From contig NC_088790.1 in the NCBI RefSeq assembly GCF_949628265.1, forward strand, positions 11,784,545-11,848,544: a stretch of 64,000 bases of DNA, given 5' to 3'. The position numbers and the translations under genes were made by a program. The stretch comes from Cloeon dipterum (taxonomy: Eukaryota > Arthropoda > Insecta > Ephemeroptera > Baetidae). The notes below the pieces were generated by a model. The model saw nothing but the letters and a program-made list of their open reading frames with translations. It did no database searches and was not told the origin of the DNA. Below are positions 38,437-49,556 of this stretch, in pieces (positions within the stretch are counted from its first letter, which is position 1; each line of letters begins with the position of its first letter).

Positions 38437-41400
38437 TCTCTGGACTTGTCTTTAAATTTGTCCATCACCTCTTGGGGTAGACGCGTGGCGACCATTCTCG
38501 GATTTGGCTTTTCACTTTCTCCACCAATGATGATTCTCTCGTAAGGTGCGTTGGCGTTGATTAGAGACACGACTGTTGGTTTCGTAGGCGCCAGGTCGGA
38601 CTCTGATTCATTTTGTGTTCAGATAGAGCCTTGTCTTTTAGTAAATTCCGCACCTTTCTTTCCGAAACCCTTCAGCTTCCTTGTGAAAATATTGTGGTCC
38701 TTCTCTTTGTTATGATCCTTGTTGTTGATCTCCTTCTTTGCCTTCTCCTCATTTTTCGCCTCTTTCTCCTCCTTCTCAGTCTCGATGATCACATCCTTAA
38801 AGCTGCTCTTGGACGCGACCCTCTCGATTGGCTGCGGCGCCAACGATTTCTTCGGAGATGGAGACTTTTTCTCCTCCTGCTGCGGTTTCTTCTCAGGCTC
38901 GTCCACCGACTTGCTGCTCAGCTCATCTTTCCAAGAGCGCCGCTTTAGCGAGCCAGAGCCAAAAGAAAGGTTGTCTGCAAGTTATCAATTCATGTCAAGG
39001 ACAAAAGACTTAAACAAAGACGTCTTAGTCTACAAAAGATATGAATCATACTGGCCTTAAATTTATTTAAATTTAATGCGTCATATTTTGATTTGCCCAT
39101 ACAATTAATGAGGAACAATGGAGGCCTAATAATAATACCTTTTCGACCGAAGATCTTTTCATCCCACTCATCAGCAGGGGTCTTCTCAGACACATTCCTC
39201 GGGGGTTTTGCAGGCGCCACGACTGCTGGGGTTTCTAGGGTCTGTCTCAGGAATTCGCCTCCTGCCAGGTTCTCCAGGGAGCTGGCGACTGGCAGCGTGG
39301 ACGTGTTGGAGTAGGAGGAAGGCACGGCGTTGCTTGTGCTTAGGGAACTGGCCGAACTCTTGTGGGAAAGCTCGTCAAACTTCAAAATTAAATGTACATT
39401 TCACATTAATTTTTAAATGTCCAAGTAAGTGAAAAAGTGAAATTCCATTAATGCAACCATTATATTAGAAGTGAATAATTTTAGTACTTTATTTTTAAAC
39501 TGTAAGGTAAGTCATGAGTAAACTTCATAATTTAAGTCACAGTAAAAATATAACTGGGAGTAGCTTGAGGAAAATTCTTGCATAATAATTTAATTCCTCT
39601 TGTTTTTTTAAACTCACCGCAAATTCATCTTCGTCTTCACTGATGACACCAGGATCAGCTTCACCTCTGGTCTGTCCAGCTGCGGTGTTCCTTCCCGTCA
39701 TTCTTTGGAAAGAGGGAGAGTCAAAACTTCTGTTGTTGTCCAAACTTCCCTCCTCTTTGAAGGAGTCACTGCGGCTTTTATTCTTCTTTGATACTTTGTC
39801 TCCTGCAGGGTTAAAATGTTAGCTATTGGGTCTAAATCCCCCAAAAAATAAATTACCTATTGTTTTGGCAAAGTTCTTCAAACCTTTCCTCTTCCCTGAG
39901 CTTCCAATACTCAGCAAACTGCCCCCTGAAATAATTGAAATGTAAGTCAAAATATTTTATAAAAATTAAAAGTCAGATCTGTCCTCACCAACATCAACAA
40001 ATTTCTCCTCTTTAAGCGTGCATTTTAAAGAAAATTACACAAGTTACACTCTCTTGTTTAATTTCAAATAATAATTTTAACCCCATCTTACCCACTGATT
40101 GAGCCATGTGTCCGAGCTGTCCAAGTGAAGACTTGTGTTTCTCCTTCTTCCTCAGGTCTGTCATGCTTCCTGCCTTCACGGTGAAGCCGATTTTGACCTC
40201 GAGTTCTCCCCTCGGCTTGCTTTTCTGATGCCCAGGCTTGCTCGTCAGGGTGAACCATCTTGAATGTTAATTAGATTTGCGTTGAATAAGAGCGAGCTCG
40301 AATGTGTCATCGCATTATCTCTCGCACCTGTTGCGTGGTCTCTCGTAGACGTCAAAGTCAGCCAGTGGGATGGTCACCATGCCGAGAAACTCGTCGACGC
40401 TCATAAAACTCCTGTGCAGCACTGTCAGCGTCACCTCGGCAGTGTTGCCTTGCTCCGGGATTTGGCTGGAATATTTTTTTAATTAATTTAGATTGATAAA
40501 AGAAATTTATTTAATATGTATGGACCATATGTGTGGAAACAAACAATTTAACTAAAAATAATTACTTAAGATTTTAAATTTGAGAGCATTTTATATAATT
40601 CATACATTCATAATTAAAAATCAATTAAGGTCTCAAAAACATATTTTAAACTGGGTAACAATCACGTCTAAATTCCAGGATAACCTTGCCATCGATTTGA
40701 ATATTTTGCATGTTGAGGAGAATGGCAGAGTACATAATATCACAGCTCATGCAGCACAAAACAATGTTTTATGCGATGAGATGATATTCAAGCCAAATGC
40801 TTGCCACGCGCTTTCTTTCCCACGGCTTGTGCCGTAATTTCCGCTGCAACATGCATCGCACACACAAACACACTCTCCACAGGTGTTCAGAAGACAACTA
40901 ACTGAAAACCGAAACTCACAGTTCGCATTCCTCGTGCCATTCGACGGCGCCGACCGCCTTTTCCTTCACCGAAGTCTGGTACTTTTCTTTGCCGAGCGCG
41001 ATCGTGACGAAGGCATCGTTGGTGCCTGTGAAATTTCAACAGCAATTAATTGCCCAGCACGTGTGCGGTTTATCGGAGAAGCTGAATTTAAGGTGAACGG
41101 AACGAAAACCGCATGCATCGTGATTGTTAAGGCAACGGCCTTCGCTCCGGTGGAGAAAACTTTGATTGTGCGAATTTAGGCTCGACTTACCATTCTTGCC
41201 TTTGATCAGCAAGTCCCTGGCTTTTTGAACTGAAACAGAAAAAAGTGGACAAGGTTAGAGATTAATCTGAAGGGAACACAAACATACATTTTTTAACAGT
41301 CGGTGCCAAAATTTTCCTATTAGAAAACAGTCAGAAACTATTTTGGACCTTTTTACTGGCAATTTTTTCTATTTTATTCCAGCGTTAGTCTTTTCTATCG

Positions 41401-44400
41401 ATGATAATTCAGTTAAAAAAATGTGATGCAATCATCTCCGTGTACGTTCTTTCGTGCATGATATTATCATTTCGTTGGTCTTCCCTAATTAATTTTGAGA
41501 GAAGCCTTTCGAATGAACGGTTGTGTATATTTCGTAAAAATCCATAAACTGCTTCTACATATTTTATGTTTGCCTGTAATCCAATTAACGTACGGTAATA
41601 AGCACATCAGTAAGCAACGATTCTGACGCTCACGGCAGTTCCGCGCCGTGAAACACAAAAATTTAATTATACCGCTCTCCTCAGAAATAAAAAAAAATCG
41701 GCTGCAGCCTTGGAATATCCGGCATTAGCTTATCGAGGACGCATATTTTTCCTAAATAGGATCATAAAAATTTGTAGAGTAAATAAATAACGATTATGAA
41801 CTAAATTATTGACCGAGTTTACATGACAGATCGATATTGTTCTTCAGGTTTGTTATGGAGTTTATTTTTACGCCTAAGTAATCAGGGAAACTCGATTCTG
41901 TACCGGTCTAGTAACATTGCCGAGTAAAAAATTGACCATTGAAGAAACATTATGAAAGAAATGACCACAAACGAATTGAATGCATTTCTGGTTTTGCAAA
42001 TAACCCTGAAATCCACAATATTTTTCACTCATTAACGCTATGTCGTTACAAAATTTAAGGAACCATTAAGCACGAGACAGTGTTGTTTTCAGGTTAACTT
42101 TTAAAACCGCCGACACCGCTCCGAGTTTCCCAACCAATAATCGTTGTGTTAACTGTCGTTAATTGCGAGCCAAAGTCTGATCGCACGGTGCGAAGAGAGT
42201 TGAAAATAGGGACAATAAAATTTACAGCTCTTTCTCCCAGTAAAACGAAAACAATGGTCGTGTGTACAAACGAACGCGCAGACTAGACCAAGTGAAGCAG
42301 GCACTGGGTGATGCAAAACGCAATTTATTTGCAGCGAAAAGCAGGTGGAAACCTTGGTGCTCACCATGCGCGCGATAAAATTAGCAAACAACAGCGAGAG
42401 CAATGCCATCATAAGATATGTATATAATGCCATAGAACGCAAACAGCGAAACGCCCTCCAGCGAGCCCTTAGCTGTCTTTTGAATAAGGCTTCAAGTTTT
42501 AATTAGAATAAAAACTTGTGGAACGATATTTAGAACTGAAAGAAATCGATATTATTGCATGATTGCTGATAGTTCCATTTTAAGAACAAAATAATTTAAA
42601 TGGAGGTTATACGATTTTAAACAGGGATAAATAAATTTATTGCAATTATTATTTGGATATTTTTTAATCCATTAATTTAATGAGTAAATCTTTTCCTGCA
42701 ACGCAAATAAGAAAATGTGAGACCAATGAAAATGAAACTTATCATTCAAGTACAATTGAACCATCCTCAGAAGTCTAAAATTGACTTAATTCATAAAAAA
42801 TCGCACACTTTCAAGGATGGAGCTGACAACAGTTTTTGTTTATTTAAATGCAGGGCATGGTTTTATCATTTTTACCAATATCTTGATGGCACTATTTGCA
42901 TTAGAAATTTTAATAATTTGTTGGTGTTTTGCCCATGATCTCGACTTGTACTATATGGATAGACAGGAAATTCTGTTGAAATTATGGGCAGAAATAGAAT
43001 TCTTCTATTTTAACTATACAGATTAACTTTTAACCTTTTAAAATTTTAGATTTATGTTGGAGAAAAATCAAAAAACTAGTTTTTGCAGTTTTTATTAACA
43101 ATTGGTAAAAAACCGGTCATAACCAATTTTGAAAAAAGGGCTTAATGCAACTCAGCACATTTTGACTTAACATTTTGATAGTCCTTGCCCTAGAATGACT
43201 TTCAAGCTCATCAGTGTGAAATAAATTAAAGTTATTTTCCAAACCGAAATCGTATGTGTATTATTCTAGGTTTGATTTACAATGTTTAGTTTAATATGGT
43301 CATTTTGGTTTCTTTGCGTGCATAATTAAAACTTCTTCTCTTTTTAATTTTAAAATAAACTGCAGGCCTCTTGTAACGATCCGGATCAGTATAAAAAAAC
43401 CTATGGGAGTACGTCAGAATATTATATCAATTTCTGAATAGTTAAAACTTAAAAATTGGAAATGATTCTAAAACTTGGCTTATATGTGTTACAACTTTTA
43501 ACTGTGCGTAACAACGTCTGAAATCAAATATGTGGCAAAAAATAAAAATGTTAGAGCTGTAAAAAAGCTTTTAAGGCAATGAGATAACTCGAAATTTTGA
43601 TATAAACAAAAAAAGCTTTTTGAGACGGCGTACGAAATTCAATTTAGATAGAAGCAATTGAGCTTCCATTTCGTAGTTTCAAAATCAAAACGGTTTTAGT
43701 TTCATTTCAAATTATCAGGGTGACCAGGACGCTTCGCATTTTACAGACTTATCTTTCGATACAATCGAACGTGTTTCCAATCTCTTTTATCGTTTCAATG
43801 AATAATCTAACTTTCAGCTCGAATGAGATCAATCATTAGATGACTCACACATATCCCTTCTTCCGTCCTGCTACTTAAATGAGACCTGAATGGCCTAAAT
43901 TTTGATAGACGAAAACGATTTATTTATTTAGAAAATATCCTTTGCTCTAATTTCAAAACAAGAGAGAAATTTAAATTGTAACTCGTATATGCACGCAGTA
44001 CTTAGATAACCACTTCCTATACATCTGCAAAAATGAACTCGCGTCTCTTTTCATCTCATTTGAACAATAGAAATTTCAGTGAAATTGCCCAGAAGTTGCC
44101 ACACCGGACGCCTCGATGCGCTCACTGCCGTCATTCCAAGTACATATTTTTTTTTCTTTCGCGCTGTTTGGTAACCGTGAGAGTATTATGAAAACAAACT
44201 AGTCGTGATATGGAGATAAAAGAAAGGCTAAACGCGTGCTCCATATTTCGGCCGGCACGACGATGTTCGTCGCTCGGCGACTCTTCCCAATGCGAAATTC
44301 CAGCGCGAGGAACGAAGGAAAGGCGTGCGGAGAGCGACGTGGAAGACATTATTTGTGCCGTGCAGCCAGCCAGGCAGCGAGCGGCCGTGCATTCAAAGTA

Positions 44401-45585
44401 CCGTTATTATACCATCCATCGCCTAGAATTCTGCGCTCGCACCACGCAACAACTCTTTTCACTCACTGCCAAATGCACCGTATAAAGAATATCTTATACT
44501 GTTAGCAAATCGTGCAAATGTAGGTGATGGGAATAAGATTGCAATTAGGAGAGACAATTAAGGATCAATAAAATTCCAGGAGGAAAAATTTGCACACTAA
44601 TTATTATTTAAAGGGTTTTATATATTATGCTGAGGATATTTTCATTGGGTAGCGTGATAGAGTTAATTTTGAAACCGAAAATTTTTAATTTTTTGGTTCC
44701 ACTCCAGACGGCATTTGCTTGTTTTACTTTAAGTATTTATAAAAAATTGTGCAATATGGCTTGGAAAAAAATAAAGAACCAGGAAATAAAAAGGATTGAT
44801 AGGTAAAGCAAGAAAGTATTTATCAAACCTTTTCCTTTCCCGGTCTAGATATTTTATCATAGCCTTTTCTGCACGCCATTATAAGGTAATTTTATTAAAT
44901 TTCTGCTAATATATTTATTGTATTAAATCCAAACCCTGAAAAATATTTAAATGGTCTCTCTTGAATAAGCAAACACCAAACAAAAGGGGCGGAAACCTGG
45001 TGTTTTACGCCCGGATGTGTGAATGAGACAATCGCACTTTTCAACGATAAAAAGGGCTTTTTAAATGACCGTCCCGTGGAGAAATCCAAGGCTCACCCAG
45101 CCAGCTGCAAACAATGGAGGTGAAAATATTTACAGCCTTTCTGGTGAGCCCTAATTCGGTGATACCTTATAAAAGTTGTCGATTGTGTAATGATAACGTG
45201 CGAGAAGCCCACTGACAAAAAGAAGGGCTCCCCCAGCAAGAATTTAAAGAGTGTGTCCTAGCTTTTTTATCTTATTTACAGAAATTGAGTGATCTACAAC
45301 TAATTGTACCGTTAGAAAAATAATTATTTATTTAAGTCGATTAACCAACAAAATAAATACAAATTTAAAATAGTTAAGAAATAATGATTTTACGCGTTTA
45401 AAAATTCATCGCAAGTTACCGGACGCGCGTTTCACCTTATCCACAAATTCCACAGAATTTTCAATTATACAGCAATCACTCGAGTGGAGCAACAGAAAAA
45501 AAACAGCAGTAATTTTCTCCGCGTATTACACCTTGAAACCCCGGCCGCGCTCACCTGTGACCTGAACGTGCGTCGGACTGTACAT
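37633..45585 (-). CDS. Rip11: Rab11 family-interacting protein (class I, Rip11-like)
   Basis: Eleven constitutive exons join in phase: 45585-45555, 41229-41191, 41025-40920, 40465-40328, 40258-40092, 39925-39857, 39802-39618, 39379-39139, 38974-38654, 38602-38436 and 37794-37633, giving 541 residues. The start MYSPTHVQVTVQKARDLL is characteristic of class I Rab11-FIPs. Residues about 5-155 form a C2 domain (KNGTNDAFVTIALGK, VTLTVLHRSF, WFTLTSKPG, GELEVKIGF). The middle is Ser/Lys-rich. The C terminus (MEDYLDDLLLRVMETTPRIL) is the Rab11/Rab25-binding coiled coil. Such proteins bind phosphatidic acid or phosphoinositides through C2 and link Rab11 recycling endosomes to motors; insect Rip11 acts in apical trafficking. 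The first exon encodes only ten residues, followed by a 4.3-kb intron. Confidence 0.93.
38603..38653 (-). other. 51-bp minimal intron in Rab11-FIP
   Basis: Donor AAAG|GTGCGG and acceptor GAATCAG are only 51 bp apart. The unspliced frame reaches TGA at 38,619, so retention would truncate the protein just before the Rab11-binding domain. It is at the lower size limit for insect introns and has an adenine-rich rather than pyrimidine-rich 3' end. Confidence 0.6.
39989..40009 (-). CDS. Rip11: Putative 21-nt cassette microexon of Rab11-FIP
   Basis: Between exons 40,258-40,092 and 39,925-39,857, both with phase-1 junctions, lies AG|(21 nt)|GTGAGG on the minus strand. Its phase is also 1, so inclusion adds exactly seven residues (EEKFVDV) just after the C2 domain without changing the frame. 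The donor is strong; the acceptor (CGCTTAAAG) is weak, as expected for an optional exon. Confidence 0.5.
41230..45554 (-). other. First intron of Rab11-FIP (4.3 kb)
   Basis: Donor ACAG|GTGAGC next to the first coding exon, acceptor CTGTTTCAG. Mostly AT-rich with GC-richer patches near 42.1-42.5 and 44.1-44.5 kb. No nested gene seen. Confidence 0.7.
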
Positions 45586-46988
45586 GGCTGCTAGTGTCCC
45601 GGGGTGTCCAGACGCGTCCCGATTGCGTCCGTGCGGCGGTGACTCACTGCTGACGGCACAACAACCGAATAATTAGTCACCTGGTGCGTGTTGCCGACGC
45701 ACCTGTTTGGATTCGACTGTTGCTGTCACTACTTTTCTTTCACGTCGGTGGCGTGACGTTGTGTGTCGAGCGTCGAGTACGAGCAAAGGCCGTCCGCACG
45801 CAAGCAGCCAGCGGTCTCTACGCCCTCTGCCGCAGAAAGGGAGAACGATGCATGGCCGACTTGCAAAAGAGTATTATATATAATAATTATTGATAGTAAA
45901 TTTATTACAGTTCATTTTACTTAATTTTAATATTTGTTACACTTATATAGAGAAAAGGTTTCACTCTAAATGCGCGCGTTAAAAACTATTTTGTGATTAT
46001 TCATAAACAACCTAATGAACGTAATAATCATTACATATATTTTAGAAACATATTTTTTAGTCTGAGAACTGAGTAAGAGAGTTAATTCTATAACGTTCGA
46101 CAGGTAGTTCTCTTATTGGATAGGAATTATGATGCCAATCAAGTTCAGTGTCCGAAAAATGTCTTTTGTAAATTTCATTTCAACATTTCACTGTTGTAAA
46201 ATTGATACAATTATTAAAAAAATTATGTATCATATTAATATATAGATTTTTTAAAATAATTATTTATAATGTTATTTTAATATCTTCGGTTTAATATGTT
46301 CTATAAATTTGCAGAGTGAACAAATGAATTATTTAAAAAGTTGAAAGATACAAGCTAAATTTACTTTGCGAAAAAACCACTAAGGACTAAGTCATTCCGC
46401 CGTTTTTCTGAAGCTACGTACATTTATTTCCGACACTTTTAATTACAATTATGTAGAAGCAAGCAAGATATATCAGAAAAACGTATTATTTATTTAAATC
46501 TGGCGGGATCACAGATTATGCAGTCTTATGAAAATTCAGTTTCTCCCCAAGTTGATATTACAAATATTGCCATTAGCGCTGTCAAAAAAAACCTTTATCA
46601 CTTTTGATAAAAAAATTATTGAGTCTGAAATTAGTGAAATTGCTTGTTTATGCTTAGATTGAGTAGATATTTTAAATTATTTTATTTCTTTCTATGCCAA
46701 TAGACAATTTGTACAAGGGAGTTGTGCCACATTATAAATATTTCAATAAAATAGAAATAAATAATTAATCGATTACACTAAACTTAAAAAATCAATATAC
46801 CCCTTTTATCAGATTTAATATTATCTACATCAAACATTCTAGTTACTCTTCTATTAAAACTGCCATGCTAAATGGTGGAGAAAATAAATAAGGACAGGTA
46901 CATCATGAATAAAAAATATCAAAAAGAATTTATTTCATTTAGAAATAAAAAAATATCCTAGTTGACACGGGTGCAGCAGCATAATATA
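45586..46988. other. Rab11-FIP 5' flank and AT-rich spacer
   Basis: The first ~250 bp upstream of the ATG is GC-rich, as expected for 5'UTR and promoter. From about 45.9 kb the sequence becomes very AT-rich, with no gene, up to the palindrome. Confidence 0.5.
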
Positions 46989-47800
46989 GTGTGTGTTCAG
47001 GAGTCTTTTAAGGGTAATTGTCAATTTTACCGACTTTATTTCTCCATCCTGAATTTTACATATGTTGTTAGGGGTGTTTCATAGTGTGTAACCTGAAATT
47101 TTGAGCAAAAAATTCGGGGGCTTTTTTGGGAAATCACGATTTTCGAAAACAGAAAATTTCAGATAGTATATCCGAAATATCAAGGTATCTTCGGTCCAGA
47201 TTGGAATTTCGATGTGGTTTTTTCACCTTCACACGTAACTTTTTGAGTAGAACAAATTTTCCATTGGTCAAAAATTTGTAGTTCAAAGGTCAAGGTCACA
47301 AATTCGCGTGCAAAATGTTCAATTAAAAATATCGCAAAATACGCCCCCTCGGATTTTTTTCATGAAAACGTAAAAAATGTAGCCCTGAATTTGTAGAATC
47401 GAATGGTGAAGAGAAATCGATGGAGACTCTGATAGATCGCGAGATATTTTGAATTTAAGGATTCGTGTCGCGCGTCCGGCACGACGACAATATCATCCGG
47501 CGATTTTACTTTCGTAATTTACGTCGGAATTTGATATGTAACCCACATGTTATGCATATGATTACCTAGAAAAATAAACGAGCTTTCCAGTGGTGTGCTT
47601 ACATTTTGTTTTGGTTTCAAACTTCTCAAGAAATAGCGGCGCGCGAAAAGAAAATATAAATTTTACAAATATTGACATTTTTACAAATCCCAAATCTCGG
47701 GTTCTAACCATCAGAATTGCAAAAACTACCCACCGTTGGACTCGTCTCGACCTTCCCTGACCAGCTAAAAGGTTTAGGGGTGTTTACCCTCCACCCCTAA
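46989..47800 (+). repeat. Left arm of the palindrome
   Basis: 812 bp starting GTGTGTGTTCAGGAG and ending CCACCCCTAA. It pairs over its full length with the right arm in reverse complement. Confidence 0.9.
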
Positions 47801-47853
47801 GTTGCTGAACTTCAACCCCCAAGAAAAAAAACAAAAAATGTAGCATCTTACGG

Positions 47854-48665
47854 TTAGGGGTGGAGGTTAAACACCCCTAAACCTTTCAGCTGGTCAGGGA
47901 AGGTCGAGACGAGTCCAACGGTGGGTAGTTTTTGCAATTCTGATGGTTAGAACCCGAGATTTGAGATTTGTAAAAATGTCAATATTTGAAAAATTTATAT
48001 TTTCTTTTCGCGCGCCGCTATTTCTTGAGAAGTTTGAAACCAAAACAAAATGTAAGCACACCACTGGAAAGCTCGTTTATTTTTCTAGGTAATCATATGC
48101 ATAACATGTGGGTTACATATCAAATTCCGACGTAAATTACGAAAGTAAAATCGCCGGATGATATTGTCGTCGTGCCGGACGCGCGACACGAATCCTTAAA
48201 TTCAAAATATCTCGCGATCTATCAGAGTCTCCATCGATTTCTCTTCACCATTCGATTCTACAAATTCAGGGCTACATTTTTTACGTTTTCATGAAAAAAA
48301 TCCGAGGGGGCGTATTTTGCGATATTTTTAATTGAACATTTTGCACGCGAATTTGTGACCTTGACCTTTGAACTACAAATTTTTGACCAACGGAAAATTT
48401 GTTCTACTCAAAAAGTTACGTGTGAAGGTGAAAAAACCACATCGAAATTCCAATCTGGACCGAAGATACCTTGATATTTCGGATATACTATCTGAAATTT
48501 TCTGTTTTCGAAAATCGTGATTTCCCAAAAAAGCCCCCGAATTTTTTGCTCAAAATTTCAGGTTACACACTATGAAACACCCCTAACAACATATGTAAAA
48601 TTCAGGATGGAGAAATAAAGTCGGTAAAATTGACAATTACCCTTAAAAGACTCCTGAACACACAC
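47854..48665 (-). repeat. Right arm of the palindrome
   Basis: 812 bp starting TTAGGGGTGG and ending CTCCTGAACACACAC, the reverse complement of the left arm. The intervening loop, 47,801-47,853, is unique and A-rich. Confidence 0.9.
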
Positions 48666-49556
48666 AATAACATTCACATGATGTTGAACTCAATAAAAGC
48701 AGCATCAAGTTTGAATCAAGATGTAATCAGCATGCCAAACTGAAAATCATACGTCAGTTTATTTTGCTTGGACAACGAATTAATGAGCCCCACGCAAACT
48801 TTCATTTGGGACATATCTGTTAAAATTAGTACTGCTGAGACCTGATATCGATTGATAGGGCATAGGGTATAGCCAACTGGCTATTGTGTCATTGGATAAA
48901 TTTAGGAAATTTAGCGATGAGAAAAATTCGGAGATATAATAAAAGTCACGGAAACGTGCGGTCAAGCCGTGGAAATGTTTTAGAAAATCGGCTAAAAAGG
49001 AATTTAGATTGTGGCTTCCCCCTATATTTATTTAATTATTTTATTATTTAACATTCGCACTGTAGATGGTTGATTTGTTGCTATTAAGTCCACAGTGAAT
49101 TAATTTATAAATATCAATGATAAATATTAAATATCGCTCCCATACTATGCGATAAATAAATTTCAAAATCTTTAACGATAAGACAAGTGCAGTCCAACTG
49201 TGATTTAATAATAAAAGCATAACGAGCATTGTTTCCCCGTGGCTGAAAATTGCAATAAAATTCCATTCACCACCGGTGGCTGGTTTCTTTTGCTATGGAA
49301 TTCGTACAACTTGTAGAACAAATTTCTAAAATATATTTTTTGCTCTTTCCCACCTACTTCACATAGTTCTCGTTTCGATGATACCTCTCGTTTGTTCTAA
49401 ATTCAGCACTCACTTTCCAGCATCAGACACTGAATTACCTTTTCGCAGTGAAGTCTGCATAAGCGATTGCGTTTATTTAAAAGGCGAGTGAGACATGGCT
49501 TTTTTATAATCGAAATAATTCATTCCGGTCTTTTTCACGCCAGCAGGGTTGGAAAA
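48666..49556. other. Spacer upstream of the zinc-finger gene
   Basis: AT-rich, with no coding signal. A TATTTAAAAG motif at about 49,474-49,483 is a weak TATA-like candidate for the gene starting at 49,557. Confidence 0.35.

Larger units (their letters stand above)
46989..48665. mobile_element. 1.68-kb palindromic foldback-like element
   Basis: Two inverted arms of 812 bp each (46,989-47,800 and 47,854-48,665) flank a 53-bp spacer. The arms are nearly identical: I found only a few single-base differences, near 47,261/48,393, 47,663/47,991 and 47,690/47,964. Both outer ends begin GTGTGTGTTCAGGAG. Neither arm holds an open frame of meaningful length, so it is non-autonomous. I see no clean target-site duplication (flanks ATAATATA and AATAACAT). 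It may be a foldback-type DNA element or an inverted duplication; a transcript would fold into a perfect long hairpin. Confidence 0.8.

Noticed and set aside
44210..44505. Overlapping ~90-codon + strand frames in the Rab11-FIP intron
   Set aside because: Arg/Ala-rich chance frames in a GC-richer patch; no domain and no splice logic.
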